Source: Pseudocercospora fijiensis CIRAD86
Taxonomy: Eukaryota > Ascomycota > Dothideomycetes > Mycosphaerellales > Mycosphaerellaceae
Direction: 5' to 3'
NCBI RefSeq assembly: GCF_000340215.1
Contig: NW_006921543.1
Span: 1,541,468-1,605,467, forward strand
Length of the DNA: 64,000 nt
The notes beneath the pieces are model-generated. The model had not been told where the DNA came from. It made no database searches and saw nothing but the letters and a program-made list of their open reading frames with translations. The translations under genes and the position numbers were made by a program. This document shows, in pieces, positions 35,469 through 48,160 of this stretch (positions are counted from its first letter, which is position 1; every line of letters starts with the position of its first letter).

Positions 35469-35885
35469 AGTCGACCGAAGCGGAAGTAGGTTGTAAACGA
35501 GTTTATAAGTGTATTCGTTGCTTAATAATAATAATTAAAGGGTTTAGATAGAAGGGAGGGTAGTTAGGCGGCGGCGAGTTAGTTAGTAATCGAGTAGAAG
35601 AAGGAGCTTAGGAAGCTCGCTTTAAATATAGTACGAAGGTAACGTAGTCCGTATATTCTGCGCTAGTAAAGCAAACGGATAACGGCTGTATATAAAAGTA
35701 AAGCTATATACGAGACTTCTTTATTATTAGGGTAGGCTAAAGTTTAATAATCGATCTAGCTAATTGATAGTAGCGACTACGCGCCTTTTATTAAACTTTA
35801 GCTATCGTAAACTCTCGCGTACTCGAAATGTAACTAGTTAGTTCGAGTCCCTAGTAGAAATCTATAGTAGTAAGGCTAGCGGGAC

Positions 35886-35910
35886 TAATAACACTCCCGG
35901 GGTAGTATTA
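35886..35910. promoter_or_regulatory. Palindrome B4
   Basis: TAATAACACTCCC and GGGGTAGTATTA arms, counterpart of A4. Confidence 0.75.
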
Positions 35911-36332
35911 GCTTTTCTCTAGAGATACTCGGTAACGAGGAGCAAGTCGCCTAGGCCTAGCGTAGCTAATTCGTCGATATATTAGCCTATAGCACTACCG
36001 TTATAGGCGTAGCATTACCTTTTGTATTAGTAAGTACGTAAAGGTAGTCCGTACGTTTATCTTCTTTTTTCTTCTAAATACTAAGCTTAATAGCCTAAGG
36101 TCCCTATTCTTAGAGGCTATAGGCCTAGGTTGCTATATCTATCTAAGTAGTAGGAAGGGAGAGGGATAAGGGAACCTCCCTTTCTTAGTTGTCCTACGTA
36201 ACTAGCACTAATTAGGGCAGGAACAGTCTCTAGTAGAGTATCTTATTATAGTTAATATCTAAGGGTAGTCGCTAGAGTCTAGGAAGCTAGAGGGAAGTAG
36301 TTCTAGAGGATAGAGGGTTAGGTTCGGCTATC

Positions 36333-36365
36333 TTTCTAATACTACCCCCGGGGTATTATTAGGAA
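36333..36365. promoter_or_regulatory. Palindrome B3
   Basis: Counterpart of A3: arms TTTCTAATACTACCCC and GGGGTATTATTAGGAAA. Confidence 0.8.
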
Positions 36366-37419
36366 AACACGCCTCGTATAGTTCTATCTAAGGAAAAACA
36401 AGAGCAAAGGAATAAAGTTATAGCAACATTAATCGAAGGTAAAGGCAAAAGCTAAAAGGCAATAATAAGATAAGCTAAAAGCAACAAACGAGAGTATAAG
36501 CATCCGTAGGTATAGATAATAGGTAGTAAGGACTAAAGATATAGGGCAGCGCTACATCGATAGCGCGGAGAACGATTAATAAGAGCAAGGAAAAGCAACG
36601 TAGCAGAGTAGGGGCAAGGAAGAGCAAGCAATTATTTAGTCTCAGAGTCGTTTAATACTTATAATTCTAGGCGGTCTTCGTCGCTAGACTAGTCGAGTTC
36701 CTCCTCGGAGTTAGAGTTAGATAGCTAGAAGTCTAGCTTACTATCGGAATTAATATCGGAAATGCTCTACGCGTAGTTTATATATATATAACCCTCCCTT
36801 TGTTTATAAGTTATTCCTAATAGCTTACTAAGACGTATCTAGGGATACGTATAGTTTTTAGGTAGAATAGGATCTATAATCGCGGTAGGATCCTCCTCTC
36901 GGTAGGTATCTAAGGTCGGTAGAGGGTCTATAGAGGTACTAACCTCCTTCTCGGTTAGGGGAGGACGGGCAGGCTCTCTTAATTCGACGATCTTCTTTAG
37001 GTTAGCCCGGGGGTACGAGTGCTTTAAGGTAGTACTATTAAGTTCCTAAAGACGGTACGTAGAACTATCGTAAAGGACCTCCTATACTCTATAAGGCCCT
37101 TTCTATTTAAAGGCTAACTTGTAGGAGTAACTATATTCTAGCTCCGACCGGTATAAAAGAACTATATCGCTAACCTTTAGAGGCTCCTAGTTAATAGTAT
37201 TATAGTCGTCGAAATACTACTTAGCCTCCTTACGAAGGCGACGTTATCGAGCAAGTCCCTCCTAAGAAGTAGTAGTTATATCCTTAAGAGCCTTAGCGTA
37301 TAGGGCAAGGAGATCTACTCTAGTATAAACAGACCCCTAGTCGTAAACGCTATACGTACGGTAGGACAACTTAATCGGAAGAATAGCGTCTCTTCTAATT
37401 ATAAGCTCCGCTAGTATTA

Positions 37420-37427
37420 GGCTAGTA
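37420..37427. other. MITE target-site duplication, left (GGCTAGTA)
   Basis: Eight bases repeated exactly at 37811-37818. Element A has one copy of the matching site (GACTAGAC at about 21268-21275, opposite strand) with no insertion. Confidence 0.88.
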
Positions 37428-37810
37428 TAGACCCCGTAGTAGTCTAGGTTGGTTTGGTTTAGTTTGCTAAGCCGAAATTCTAGTTTGGTTTAGTTTAGTT
37501 TACTAAGGAACCGGTATACGGACCGGTTTGCCGGCTACGTGCCGGCTACGGACAAAAACCTAACCTAAAACACGTCTAAACAGCCCGAAATACAGATGCA
37601 ATCGTATAGATAGGGCCCCCGGACCCGATCCGAGGTCGTCGTATATCGTCGTATATCGTCGTATATCGTCGCAGTTTAGTCGGATATTCTCGGAAACCGG
37701 CTTAGACTAGCGGGGTAAAAAACCAAACTAGAACTAAACCGGAGGGGTACCGCTAAGAAACTAAACTATATACGTTCTATAGTTCGTAAACCGAACTACT
37801 ATAGGGTCTA
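37428..37810. mobile_element. hAT-like MITE, 383 bp
   Basis: Terminal inverted repeats are TAGACCCCGTAGTAGT at the left and TAGACCCTATAGTAGT (complement) at the right. The 8-bp duplication GGCTAGTA is typical of the hAT superfamily. There is no ORF. It contains a 12-bp tandem repeat (GTATATCGTCGT units, about 37638-37672) and a GGTTTGGTTTAG-rich left arm. It keeps more CpA and TpG than its surroundings, fitting late arrival or a length below the RIP threshold. Confidence 0.88.
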
Positions 37811-37818
37811 GGCTAGTA
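37811..37818. other. MITE target-site duplication, right (GGCTAGTA)
   Basis: Exact repeat of 37420-37427. Confidence 0.88.
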
Positions 37819-40782
37819 GTATCGATAATAGTCGTTCGGTCTACTTAGAGAAGGGCTAGAACGTAGGTAGAGATCGCGACTAATCTATTACCTCTATTAG
37901 TTAGCTTAGATAAGGTATCGATTAAAGACCGATAGCCGCGCTTAACGATAGTATTAGATTAGGGATAGTACGGGGAGATACGAACGTTCTTCGCCCTATA
38001 TAAAGTAAGTAGCGCTTAAACTTCTTTAGCTATATTAGTCGTCGCGTTATCTAAGATAATTTTATAGGGCGTACCCTATCGGTAGAATAGGTCCTTAAAT
38101 AGGAAGGTAGCTATATTATAGGCGTTAATAGCACTATAGCCCTTGCGGAAATAATAGGCTTTAGGCTATTAAGAAAGACCTTCCCGAATAATATAGAGGC
38201 TATTATTCTAGCTTAGATAAACCCTATTACCGTACTATCGCTTACTAACTAATTAGGTAGCGGGGATACGTAGCTCGCCTAGCCGATAGTAGCTATTCCT
38301 AAAATTACACTTAGGATAGCTCTTATAGTAGCGAGAGATATTAGCCTATACGCTATCCTACTAGTATCGTCGACAAAGGATATCGAAGGTGCCCTCTACT
38401 ATCCGGTAGCTAAGCTCGTCGTAAACTACGTAAAGGATTTCTTATCTTACTATAGGGTTATTAATAATACGCTAGAGGGGTATATTAACTATCGCCTATC
38501 GCTAAAGAATGCGATCCTTAACTAGGAATCGTCGAGAATAGCGAATAACCCGACGGTACTAACTCTTTAATAGACTAGGTGCTTTCTTCGTATAGGTTAG
38601 GAAGTAGGCGATATAATAGGAGTCGTCGGAGTAGACCCTATTAAGGATATTATCCCTATCTAATTCATCCGCCTTAGCTTTAGCCTAGTTATTACCGTTA
38701 GTAGTAGGGTTTTTAGGCTACTCGTTAGTTTTATTAGGTTAGTTACTAGGCTAGTTATTAGGCTAGTTATCGAGCTAGTCGTCGGTAGTAGACCTAGTAA
38801 TCGCTAGTATAGCGTTAATATAGAAGGCAGTAAAGAAGGTACGGTTAATAACCGCGTCGATATCTTCTTCTTCTATTATTTCGGTAATGTCCTCTTCTAT
38901 AGTAGGCCTCCTAGAAAGGCTATCCGGTCTAGTATGCTTCTTACTAGGAACATAGAAGACGTCGAAGTTAAATAAATAGATCTAGGTAACCTACCGAGCT
39001 ATCGTAGAGTTTAGTAGGTCGGACGCTATACGGTTAAGCTAATAGACTAGCGTCTAAGCATCGATTTCTAGATAAAAGAATATACTAAAGAGCTATAGCC
39101 GGAACTTCTTTAGAGCCTTATAGACTCTAAGGCATTCTCGCTTGCTAGTATCGTATCGGGCCTCGATCGGTTTCTATAGTCCGGAGTCGTACCTAATAGG
39201 ATAACGTAAGGATAGCTCCTTACGGTTATACTATATTAGTATCTCGCTATAGCCTTCCCCGCTCGAGTCGATAGTAATAATTATTAAACCTATACCCTCT
39301 AAGTAGTTAATAGACGTAAGTATAGGTACGCTAACGAGTGCCTTAGTTACCTTATCCTTAGCCGCTTAGTATACGGGGGTCTATTCGAACTTAGTATCCT
39401 TCTTAAGTAAGGCGTATAAAGGCTTATATACTAACGTAAAGTTCTCGACCTAGATACGGAAGTAGGAGACTACTCTAAGCTAGGTTCGGATATCCTTTTA
39501 ATAGGTAGGATCCGGCTAGGATACTATCTTTAGGACCCGTATATTATTAGGATAGCGGCCGTTTTTATCGGTTACAAACCCGACAATGTTTATTCGTTTA
39601 TATAGGAGCTAAAGCTTCTCCCTATATACCGTTAGATTAGCTCGCTCTAGGTCGTAGAGGACGCTATCGAGGTTCTAGATATATTCGAGAAAGAACCTAC
39701 GGATACTAGGCTCTACTTCTTTATTATCGTACCTAGTTTTAGGGCCTTTAATACCGATATCGTCGAGGAAAGGTATCGCTATATAGGAGATATAGGCCGC
39801 GAGGACTTAGTTTATAATACGAACGAACTAGGCTACGGAGTTAGTTGCCTCTTAGGGAAGGGTAGTTTATCGGTATAGCCTAAGAGGTATCTCGAAACTA
39901 GTAAGGTCGCGGCTATTAGGGTAAAGAGGAATCTAGTCGTAGCCCGAGAAAACGTTAACTAGTAAGGCTATAATACAGTTAGTAAAGGCTTCCGAGAACC
40001 TATTAGTCTCCGGAGGAAGGTTAGTATCTCTAATTATAACCGCGTTAAACTTCTATATAGCGTTAATTAGACGGTACTTCTTCGGTTCCCTAGGAGCTGT
40101 TTTCTTTTAAACTAGGAAGTATAGATTACGATACGAGGCATAGGAAGGCTTAAGTGTACCGGCCTTTACGCGCTGCTATATTATATCCTCGACTATACCT
40201 CGTAGGCTCGGATTTAGCTTAAAACCTAGGCAGGCCTAAGGCTTATATTCGATCGTTCGGATCTTCTACGGAGGGGCAACCTCTAGGTTAATTCTACCTA
40301 GGTAAGTGAAGTTATATACTAATATAGCTTCGCGATTATATAGAAGCTTATATAGCAGGTTAAGTTTAAGATCCGAAAGCTCTATACTAGGTTTAATCTT
40401 CGTAAGCCTTTCCGGTGTTAGCCTTAATCCCCTAGGAATAGTAGAGAACTTTTTAGTAATATATCTCTAGTTATACGGACTATCCCTAGGTAGTAATATT
40501 GCTTCCTAATTAAGACACTTTCGTCGCTAGTTAGGATTCCCGCTAGGATTAGACCTATCGGTTATATATACGCTCCCCTTTATAGGCTTAATCTTATTAG
40601 CTACCCTCTTGTATAGGGTATATATACTAATCGATTATCGAACCCGAGCTCGCTCTCTTTACCGCTAGGCTTAGAGATTAGCGTAACAAAATAGCGCGTA
40701 AACTTCTTTAGAAGTCTCCTTAAGTCGATAGGTATATAGCTAGTAGTCCTAATTTATAACGCTAGCGAAAACGTTAGACTCG

Positions 40783-40807
40783 TAATAATACCCCCGGGAT
40801 AGTATTA
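40783..40807. promoter_or_regulatory. Palindrome B2
   Basis: Counterpart of A2 between protease and RT frames. Confidence 0.8.
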
Positions 40808-40999
40808 GACTCGCGCTCTAATTAGTTAGTTCGGATAGACCCGCGTCCGGTAGTAATACCTCCGGCGACGATATATAAGATAGTATTATTACCTTAACTC
40901 GTATAGTAGATATAGGTAGTCGTTATATTATACTTGCTATCGCTTCGAGTACTCGTCTTCTTAGTATAGAACCTAGAAACTTGCCTTAACGTACGGAGC

Positions 41000-43918
41000 G
41001 GCGCACTTCTAGAAATAACCTATTTAAGCTATACTAACTTATAGCGCAGATTGCCGGTCTTATAACCGCGCCGTAGCGTTTCCCGAAGACCGTCTAGAAG
41101 CAGTAAGGATATCCTCGTAGGACTTGTAGCTAGTATTGCCGACATAACTAGTAAATACGACTTAGTTGCCCTTCTAGTTAGTAATAGTTCCCTCCTAGGA
41201 GCTATCGTCGCAGTTGCGCTATATACCTCGGGTTATACGAGACTATAGTCGACCTAGAATAATTAGCGTATTTAGGTCGGCGGCAATCTAGAAGGTAAAG
41301 GAAAAGCATATACCGAAGGCGTCTACTATAACATTATAGCAAGTACCTACTAGCGTAACCTCCCTATTTACTCCCTATATACCGAGAGAAATATCTCTAT
41401 TTATTAGCAGCCTAAGTTGTTTAGCCTAACGCTTACTTATAATAAGTAACTCCGAACTATTATTAAGCATTACTAGCATCTATTAACTATAGCTCCCGAT
41501 AGTAACTTAAATATAGATAGTAGGAACGACGGCGAAGGAATAGGTAACTACGGAAAGGTCTATATTATTAGGGATAGAATAAAGTTCCTTAGGTCGAGGA
41601 GGTCCTACTCGACCGATTTATTAGCTAGTAAATCGGATAGCCTTAATAGAAACTAAAACTAGAGTAGGGTCGGTATTATTACTATCCCCTCGGCCTATCT
41701 CCTTAACCCCCTCTTCGTTAGTATTATCGATAGTCTCCTAGCTTTCGTAGGTTACTAATTCGCCTTCTACTAACTCTTAGGTACCTAAAAATTTAGGAAG
41801 AAACTATAGGGAAGAGACATCGATATAGTCTTCTCGTCCCTATTTCCTTCGGAGGGTAGCGAGGTCTTTTATAAAGGTAGTATCGTTAGGGATTCGGCTC
41901 TAGAATAGGTTAGTAGGCAAACCGTATACTAGCAGCTCTCCTATAGATATATTAGACTTAAGGTCTAGGAACTATAAAGCCTAGAAGAGAGCGTTTGCCT
42001 TTGTATCTAAGGAGTTAGCTAGGCTAGTACTATACTTTTTTATATACCTATTAAAGCGAAAGCTCTTTAGATCGGATAACTTTCGCTTATAGGCCGGTAG
42101 GTTAGCTAGACCTAGGGTACTACTAATATCGGTAGCAATATCCTCTATATCGACCTCTAGAGTCTCTAGGACGACTAGGCTTTCTATAGGTAGGGTACTA
42201 GGTACGGTACTAGGTATAGTGCTAGATCGGGTAGTACGGTCTATAGCTATCTAGAGAGTCTTAGTTTTAGCGGTTAACTCTCGTTATTATTTAGCCTTAT
42301 CGGCCGCCTTGTTCTTTAGTACCCTAGTAGGGGCTGCTATACTAGGGCGAGTAGGGTTCTACGGGCTCTTGCCCTTGTTTTAGGACTAGGTTTAGGACCT
42401 TATAGTAGCGTAGACATCTATACTGTTCTTAGTAACCGCGTAAACATTAGTAACTACGTCCGGGTCCTAAGAAACAAAGTTAACCTTAACGGGCTCGGTA
42501 GTACCGTTACTACTTCGCTCCTTAACTTATTTAGCCCTAACCTTCTAAGTTTCTCGTTTAGTAATAGCGGCGAGGGTACTATTCCTAGTATCCTTAAACT
42601 CGATCTTGCTACTATACTTCTTTTCTAGAAGGGTCTTTAGCTAAAGTAGCTTCGGGGCTCTCCGATCCTATTCGAAATTAATCTTATCGCCGGTATCTAT
42701 ATAGTAGAATCGGCTATTTACTTATATAATAAGCTTCCTTTTAAGAAGCTCTTTCTAGATAGGGTAGGACGATTAGATATATTTAAACCCGCTATATATC
42801 TAGTACTTGCTATCTAAGTTAGAATAGATCTTCTATATAGCGTAGATATCTACTAAAGGGGCTTTAGGGTAGTTAGGATCTAAAACCTAGTAGACTAGTA
42901 GTATATCGCCTAGTATAGTAGTATTAATAACCTCCCTAACTCGCTATAATGCTTTCGTATTTAGGACTAGCTAGGCTAGGGATTTAGCTAAGTCCGCGAT
43001 ATCCTAAGAGTACTTAGTAATAGTAGGAGTTACGGTCTTAGGACTACTTTACGATTTAGGAAGGAACTTAGGTCCCTTACTTCCTAAGGCTTCTTTCCTA
43101 ACCTACGCTAGGTTATTCCGGTCTTCGCCGTAGATAAACTTCCTCGCATCGGCTATACTATTAATATCGGCCTTAATATATACTAGGACCTCTTTATATT
43201 TCCTAAAGCTCTTAGGATCGGCCTCGCTAAGCTTATAGCGACGGAAGATACGCTAAGCTATAGGCTACGGCAATCCCTAGAGGAGTAGCCTCGTTCTCTA
43301 AGAGTTTTCGAGGTTACTCTACTCGATACCGTCCGCTAACTCGACAAATTCGCGGACGTACCCCTTTAGGTCGTTATCCTTAGTACGCCTTACTAAGTAG
43401 AGGGCTTCGAGCTACGCGCAACTACCTTTAATACGACGGCTATCGCGCTCCCGATACTCCCTTAGAAAGGCTAACTTAAAGGTCTCCTAGTTAGTATTAG
43501 ACTTGTCGTCCTTTTCTAAGTAGCTAACTAGGGTTCTAAGGGTTCGGTAAAGCTTAGTGCTAGTAGTCCTCGTAAGGGACCGGATCTTATACTAGTCGGA
43601 CTCTCTATCGAGCTCGTACTTAATTAAGCCTTCCTTAAAACGCTCTATATATACTATAGCGTTCTACCTTTCGAATAAGGGATTTATACTACTCCTTAGT
43701 TCTAGCGGGCGACGTTTGTTTTAACGGAGAAGCTTAGTTTGCTTCTCTATTATCTTTATAAGGATATTATAGAGCGCCTCTAGCGTAGAAGGCGTAGGAG
43801 GCTTACTTATATTAACTAGTCGCCGCCTAATTTCTTCGTTAATAGGATTAGGGGCGTTTTCGGATTTAGAGGATTCCGCTAATTCTTAATACTCGTTTTC
43901 GCTAGAGCTAGAGCTTAT
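41000..43918 (-). pseudogene. gag-pro: Element B gag and protease
   Basis: Counterpart of 15200-18100 in A. The gag start codon is ATA here too (complement at 43916-43918). The same frame change between gag and protease occurs near 42310. The protease segment lies near 41260-41550. Confidence 0.75.
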
Positions 43919-44708
43919 TCGATTATTATAAAATAGTTAAAATAAAATGCTATATAAGTGTGTTTTTAGTGTCTTTAGTTTGTTTAGTTTGTTATAATAT
44001 TGCTATGCGAGAGAATAGTATATTAGGCTATTTCTCCTAGTATTACTCCCGGGGTAGTATTAGGATTTAGCCTCCTAGAGGTCGCCTAACTACCTCTAGG
44101 AGCTTAGTTTAGTATTAGGCGAAAGCCGCTCGGAGGGAGAGACTGCAATCTCTATTTATACCTAGATCCTAGAAACTAGCTTATATCTCCTTTAGCTAGG
44201 CGGGGGGGCAGTAGCCTTCTTTTTCTAGTAGAAGGCTAAGTACTGTCTAAGCGAGGCTACGAATCTAGGAACGCCCTACCCGATTAATAGGGGACTCCCC
44301 GGCTATCCGACCTATAAGCCGTATTTGCTATTAATTAATAGTCTTAGCAAACTAAGTAAGGCTAATAGGTAATTAGTCTATCTCCTCCTTAGGCAAGGCT
44401 TATCTCGAGCAAGCGGTACTAAATAGGTCTTTAACCCGGAGCCGAGTCCTTAGAAGCTAGCTATAGCTATAGACTAGGCCCTAAGCTATAATAGTCCTAA
44501 GGGTTTGTAGCTTTTCGGGGTTAAAGAGATGCCCTCGTTAAGAGGTTCTTTCGCTTGTCGTAATAGCCCCTTAAGATACTTCTATATCGTCTATATCGTA
44601 GGCTCTTATCGTGCCCTCGCTCTAGTTATAGCTATTCGTGCCCTAGGACTACCTTCGACATATCCGAGCCTATTAGATATAAAGAGATAGCCCTACCTTC
44701 GGCTCTAA
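43919..44708 (-). other. Element B 5' leader
   Basis: Counterpart of 14374-15199, with palindrome B1. No protein was seen. Confidence 0.6.
44035..44065. promoter_or_regulatory. Palindrome B1
   Basis: Counterpart of A1: arms TCCTAGTATTACTCCC and GGGGTAGTATTAGGA. Confidence 0.8.
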
Positions 44709-44988
44709 TAAAGGACGGAAACTAATACTACTACTACTACTAGTAGTAATAGTATAGGCTACCGAGGGTAATATAACCTATAGCAATATAGGTAGCTATA
44801 TTTAGTATAATAGGATAACAAGACGGTTGCTTAGGCTAATAACTAGAGCCCTACAATATAGGTATTATAGAAGTGTAATATAAACAATGTGCTATACGAG
44901 GTTAGTGCTCTATCTATAATGTAGAAGGAGGCCTCTTATATAGGCTCAAAACTTGGCCTAGGTATATAGGGCCGGTTACTAGCTAATA
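44709..44988 (-). repeat. Element B LTR, right (5' LTR of the element)
   Basis: 280 bp, partner of 32186-32465. Confidence 0.95.
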
Positions 44989-44992
44989 TTAG
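44989..44992. other. Element B target-site duplication, right (TTAG)
   Basis: Repeats 32182-32185. Confidence 0.8.
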
Positions 44993-45947
44993 GTTGTTCG
45001 TTAGTAGCCTCGTTACTAGCGTAGAGTACTACTTCTTCGTTTAGGTCTCGGTCGGTATCGAGTATATCTATATCGGGATAGCTTTGATTCCTACTAGATA
45101 ACTCGATATTATACGCGTCCTTAGTCGTATTTAGGTCCCTCGTATAGTAGGCTTCTTGTTCGGTAGCTCCTAAGTCTAGGTCCTTATTCTTAAGGTAGCT
45201 TAGTTTTTTCTCCGGGTATTTAATCTAACACTTATTTTCTAAGTGTCCTATACCCGTACGACCTTTTCCGATATAGTAGGTGTATTTTAAATGCGGATTC
45301 CTTAATTTGCTAACTCGATTGTTGCTAATAGGGGCTACCGGAGTAGTCCGAAAACCGCTATTAGTATAAAGGACCCTAGCAGTTTTATAGGTTTCTAACC
45401 GTCGAGATTAGTCTAAGAGGCCGTTTACTATATCGTCTAGGTATAGTATATCTTAGCTATCGTCTCTAGATCGATTCGTAATCGTAGTAATAAAGGTAGA
45501 GTAGTTTTCGTCGACTCCGTTTAGTAGTAGCGAAATCGATAGCTTTTCGGGTATAGCTATTCCTCTAGCTTCTAGAGCACTTATAAGCCTAGTATATTCG
45601 TTTACGTAGGTCTCTATAGTGCTAGCAATAGCTAGGTTATAATTAAATAGCTTGCAGAATAGTTAGTATTCGGCGGCGAATCCCTTCGGAGAGTACCGTT
45701 TTTCTAAGATATTCTAAGCTTCAGCCGGCGTCGTAGCGGTTTTTACTTGTAATAGAGGCCCGTCTTTAAGGGTTAACCTTAGTATAGAGAGTGCCGATCT
45801 TAGGGTTAACTCGTTATTACTAGGATTCTCTTCTAGGGCCCCTTCGTATCCTTTATAAGTTAAGATATTCTTAACTTTTTCGGACTAGATCTCGTAGTTA
45901 CTACTACCGACTAGCTTATCGGATTCCGGTATAAGTCGGTCGGCCAT
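44993..45947 (-). pseudogene. gag: Copia gag, cut by element B
   Basis: It starts at the ATG complement 45945-45947 (MADRLIPESDKLVGSSNYEI) and reads leftward with few stops for about 315 codons to the B insertion. It has the layout of Copia Gag: helical body (EYQLFCKLFNYNLA, YVNEYTRLISALEARGI, ISLLLNGVDENY), then a zinc-knuckle remnant YTYYIGKGRTGIGHLENKC near 45230-45290 in which first-half Cys codons appear as Tyr by RIP. The N-terminus is well preserved. Confidence 0.88.
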
Positions 45948-46490
45948 TTTGACAGATATAGGTTGTCTTTTTCTAATAATTATAGTTTAATTACTAGTTT
46001 AATCTATAGCTGTTTATCCTAAACCGTATATTCTTACTTAAGAAGCTATCTTAAGTAGAGTAAGTATAAGGAGTAGGTTAATTCTTTAGATTAAGACTAG
46101 TAGCGTAGGTCTTTCTTATAGATTAATAGATTAATCTATCGGTTTTTACTACCTTCGGTAGCTTGAGTTTCTCTTCGAGGGTCTTTTAAAACTGCAATAG
46201 TTTTAATAGTAACCGTTATAATTACGAAAGAGTCGTTTGTTTCGATTTTTAATAGTAGTCGGGTATCCGTATTTAGAGTATTTAATTAGTATTGTTCTTG
46301 TCCGCCGTTATTGTCTTCGTATAGTAGCATACTCGGGGATTGGTTATATAAGTCGTTTATATATCGATAGTCGTCTAGATTAAAAGTATCTGTTATCGAT
46401 ATATAGTAAGATCGGTAGGGTATTTCGAATAGTAGTCGATAGCGAGTAAGGCTTAGTATCTTAGGTTAAGAGCTAGCCGGGCTTATAACC
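45948..46490 (-). other. Copia 5' leader
   Basis: About 540 bp between the 5' LTR and gag. Directly inside the LTR the - strand reads GGTTATAAGCCCGGC, the expected place of the primer binding site. The tRNA was not identified. Confidence 0.55.
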
Positions 46491-46792
46491 TATTAAATTG
46501 TATAGTAGTAGTGTAGGCTAAACTGTGTTCTATTCGTTATATTCTATCTAAACTAGTAACTATCCTAGGCATATATATATTTAGTCCTTCCTATTATCGA
46601 GTATCCTTACTATTGTCGGCTACTCCGATAATAGTATCGGTATATCCGATAGTTCTAGAGGCGCCGTATTACGCCTCGTAATCTTATTTCTTTATATATA
46701 AAGGCTGTATATATATAAAGAAGGATATAAGGACAAAGTAGCCTACAATTATTATTTACTCGCTTTAAGGCTAACAAAGCTTATTTCTAAGA
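46491..46792 (-). repeat. Copia LTR, right (5' LTR of the element)
   Basis: Starts TATTAAATTG (TG lost to RIP) and ends TTTCTAAGA, after which CTCCG repeats the left flank. The two last bases present in the left LTR (CA) are not seen. Confidence 0.88.
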
Positions 46793-46797
46793 CTCCG
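46793..46797. other. Copia target-site duplication, right (CTCCG)
   Basis: Repeats 28193-28197. Confidence 0.75.
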
Positions 46798-48160
46798 AGT
46801 ATATCCTAAACTAGATATTACGCTATCCTCTATACGGCAAATTATAGCCGATTAAATACTAACCTATTCCGTAGTACGCTATTATAGCGGACTAGGTTTA
46901 CGGCCTACTATCCGATAAGGATAGCTACGATAGTTTCCTTATAAAGATATATAAGTACTCTAAGCGCGTTATACTACGCAAATATAAATTAACGTAGATA
47001 GCGTAGCAATACGATAGTAACTAGATCTAGGGCTATATAGAAATAGAACGCAATCTTCCGGCTATTATAATTAGCGACTAGGACCCTATTTTGCTTAGCG
47101 AATTTATAAAGGCAGCTTTTAAGAAGCTAGGTATAAGGTTCTTCGTAACGATAGCGTACTATCCCTAGTCGGACGGCTAGTCTAAGCGAACTAATTAGAC
47201 TATAGAGATCGCAGTCCGATTTTTTACCTCTAATTATTCGGACGCTAATTAGACGGACGTACTTCTATATATCTAGGCTAAGCTTAATAACGCTAGAAAT
47301 GCCTCGACTAGAGAGGTACCTAATCTTCTAATTTAAGGATTTAAGACTAACTTAGACGCGCTAAACCCCCTTACCGAGCTCCCTACTAAGGACTACTTAG
47401 TATTAAGATAGGAGGTACGCGATTAGGCTATAGACTCTCTCGTATAGGCGGTAGCGATAATAAAGGACCGATATAACTGTAAGCATCGCCCTATTTCCTT
47501 TAAGACAGGCTAAAAGGTACTACTTAAGCTATATAAGGGATACTACCTACTAGGAAACTCTAATCGTAAGCTCTCTATATAGCGTACTAGACTATTTAAG
47601 GTAGTGCGCCTAGTCGGCAACCTTACGTACGAGCTCGATCCCCCTCTAGTAATATATATTTACTCTATAATCTTAGTATCGTAGTTAGAACCTTATTTAG
47701 AGGGCTGCGACCTATACGACCGAGAGATACTAGAGCCTAGCCTAGTAGATAAAGCACCTTTCGATAACGACTACCTATACCTAAAAGTACCCTATTACGA
47801 GATTAAGAAGCTCCTCGGACGTAGAGTCTCGAAGGGCAAGACATAATATCTAGTTAAGTAGCGTAGCTACGGTTACGTATATAACGTTTAGTACGATATT
47901 AATAACCTCCGCGACTTAGCGGAACTTGTCTAGGAGTACGACCGCCTCTACCTATAGCAAGCGTTACGATAGTAAGCGTTACGATAGCAAGCGCTATAAT
48001 AGTAGGTACTAGTAGCGCCGTCCCTAGGCGCGCTATAGTTAATAGTAGGAGAACTATAAGCTTAGCCTTCTTAGAGGCCTAGCTTACGTAACTCCTAAAG
48101 AGCCGCTATATAAGAGTTAACTAAGTAGTACTATACGTAATAATAGGCATCTATATCGCG
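46798..48160 (+). pseudogene. pol: G2 pol: integrase core and chromodomain
   Basis: Resumes the integrase after the Copia insertion. The core shows RNLPAIIISDQDPILLSEF (about 47050-47110), FFVTIAYYPQSDGQSKRTN (about 47140-47200) and the end LLKLYKGYYLLGNSNRKLS. The C-terminal chromodomain (about 47780-47950) reads YEIKKLLGRRVSKGKT then YLVK..SYGYVYNV.YDINNLRDL, with Trp positions turned to stops. A chromodomain identifies the chromovirus branch of Ty3/Gypsy. A Gln-rich tail follows. Confidence 0.9.

Larger units (their letters stand above)
35469..36631 (-). other. Element B spacer between pol and ORF3
   Basis: Counterpart of 22061-23184, holding palindromes B4 and B3. No protein was seen. 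Confidence 0.55.
36632..40770 (-). pseudogene. pol: Element B pol, interrupted by a MITE
   Basis: Same domains as A pol. The stop complement is at 36632-36634. The integrase region (about 37150-38560) is split by the MITE at 37428-37810. RNase H is about 38880-39370. RT is about 39570-40430, with an intact FLDD catalytic box near 39755-39766 (+ strand ATCGTCGAGGAA). Stops are RIP-type. Confidence 0.88.
32186..44988 (-). mobile_element. Element B: second copy of the A family, inverted
   Basis: 12,803 bp with 280-bp LTRs (32186-32465, 44709-44988), the same gene order as A on the - strand and all five palindromes. It is 454 bp longer than A. A MITE plus its duplication accounts for 391 bp, and extra YSTN repeat units in ORF3 add more. 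It inserted into the Copia element between gag and protease. Confidence 0.95.
28198..46792 (-). mobile_element. Ty1/Copia element, split by element B
   Basis: Two LTRs of about 302-304 bp and Copia-order domains on the - strand: gag at the right, then protease, integrase, RT, RNase H toward the left. Integrase before RT defines Copia. Removing B (12.8 kb) leaves about 5.8 kb, the usual Copia length. It inserted into the integrase of G2. LTR differences are RIP-type transitions, and the right LTR seems to lack its last two bases. Confidence 0.93.
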
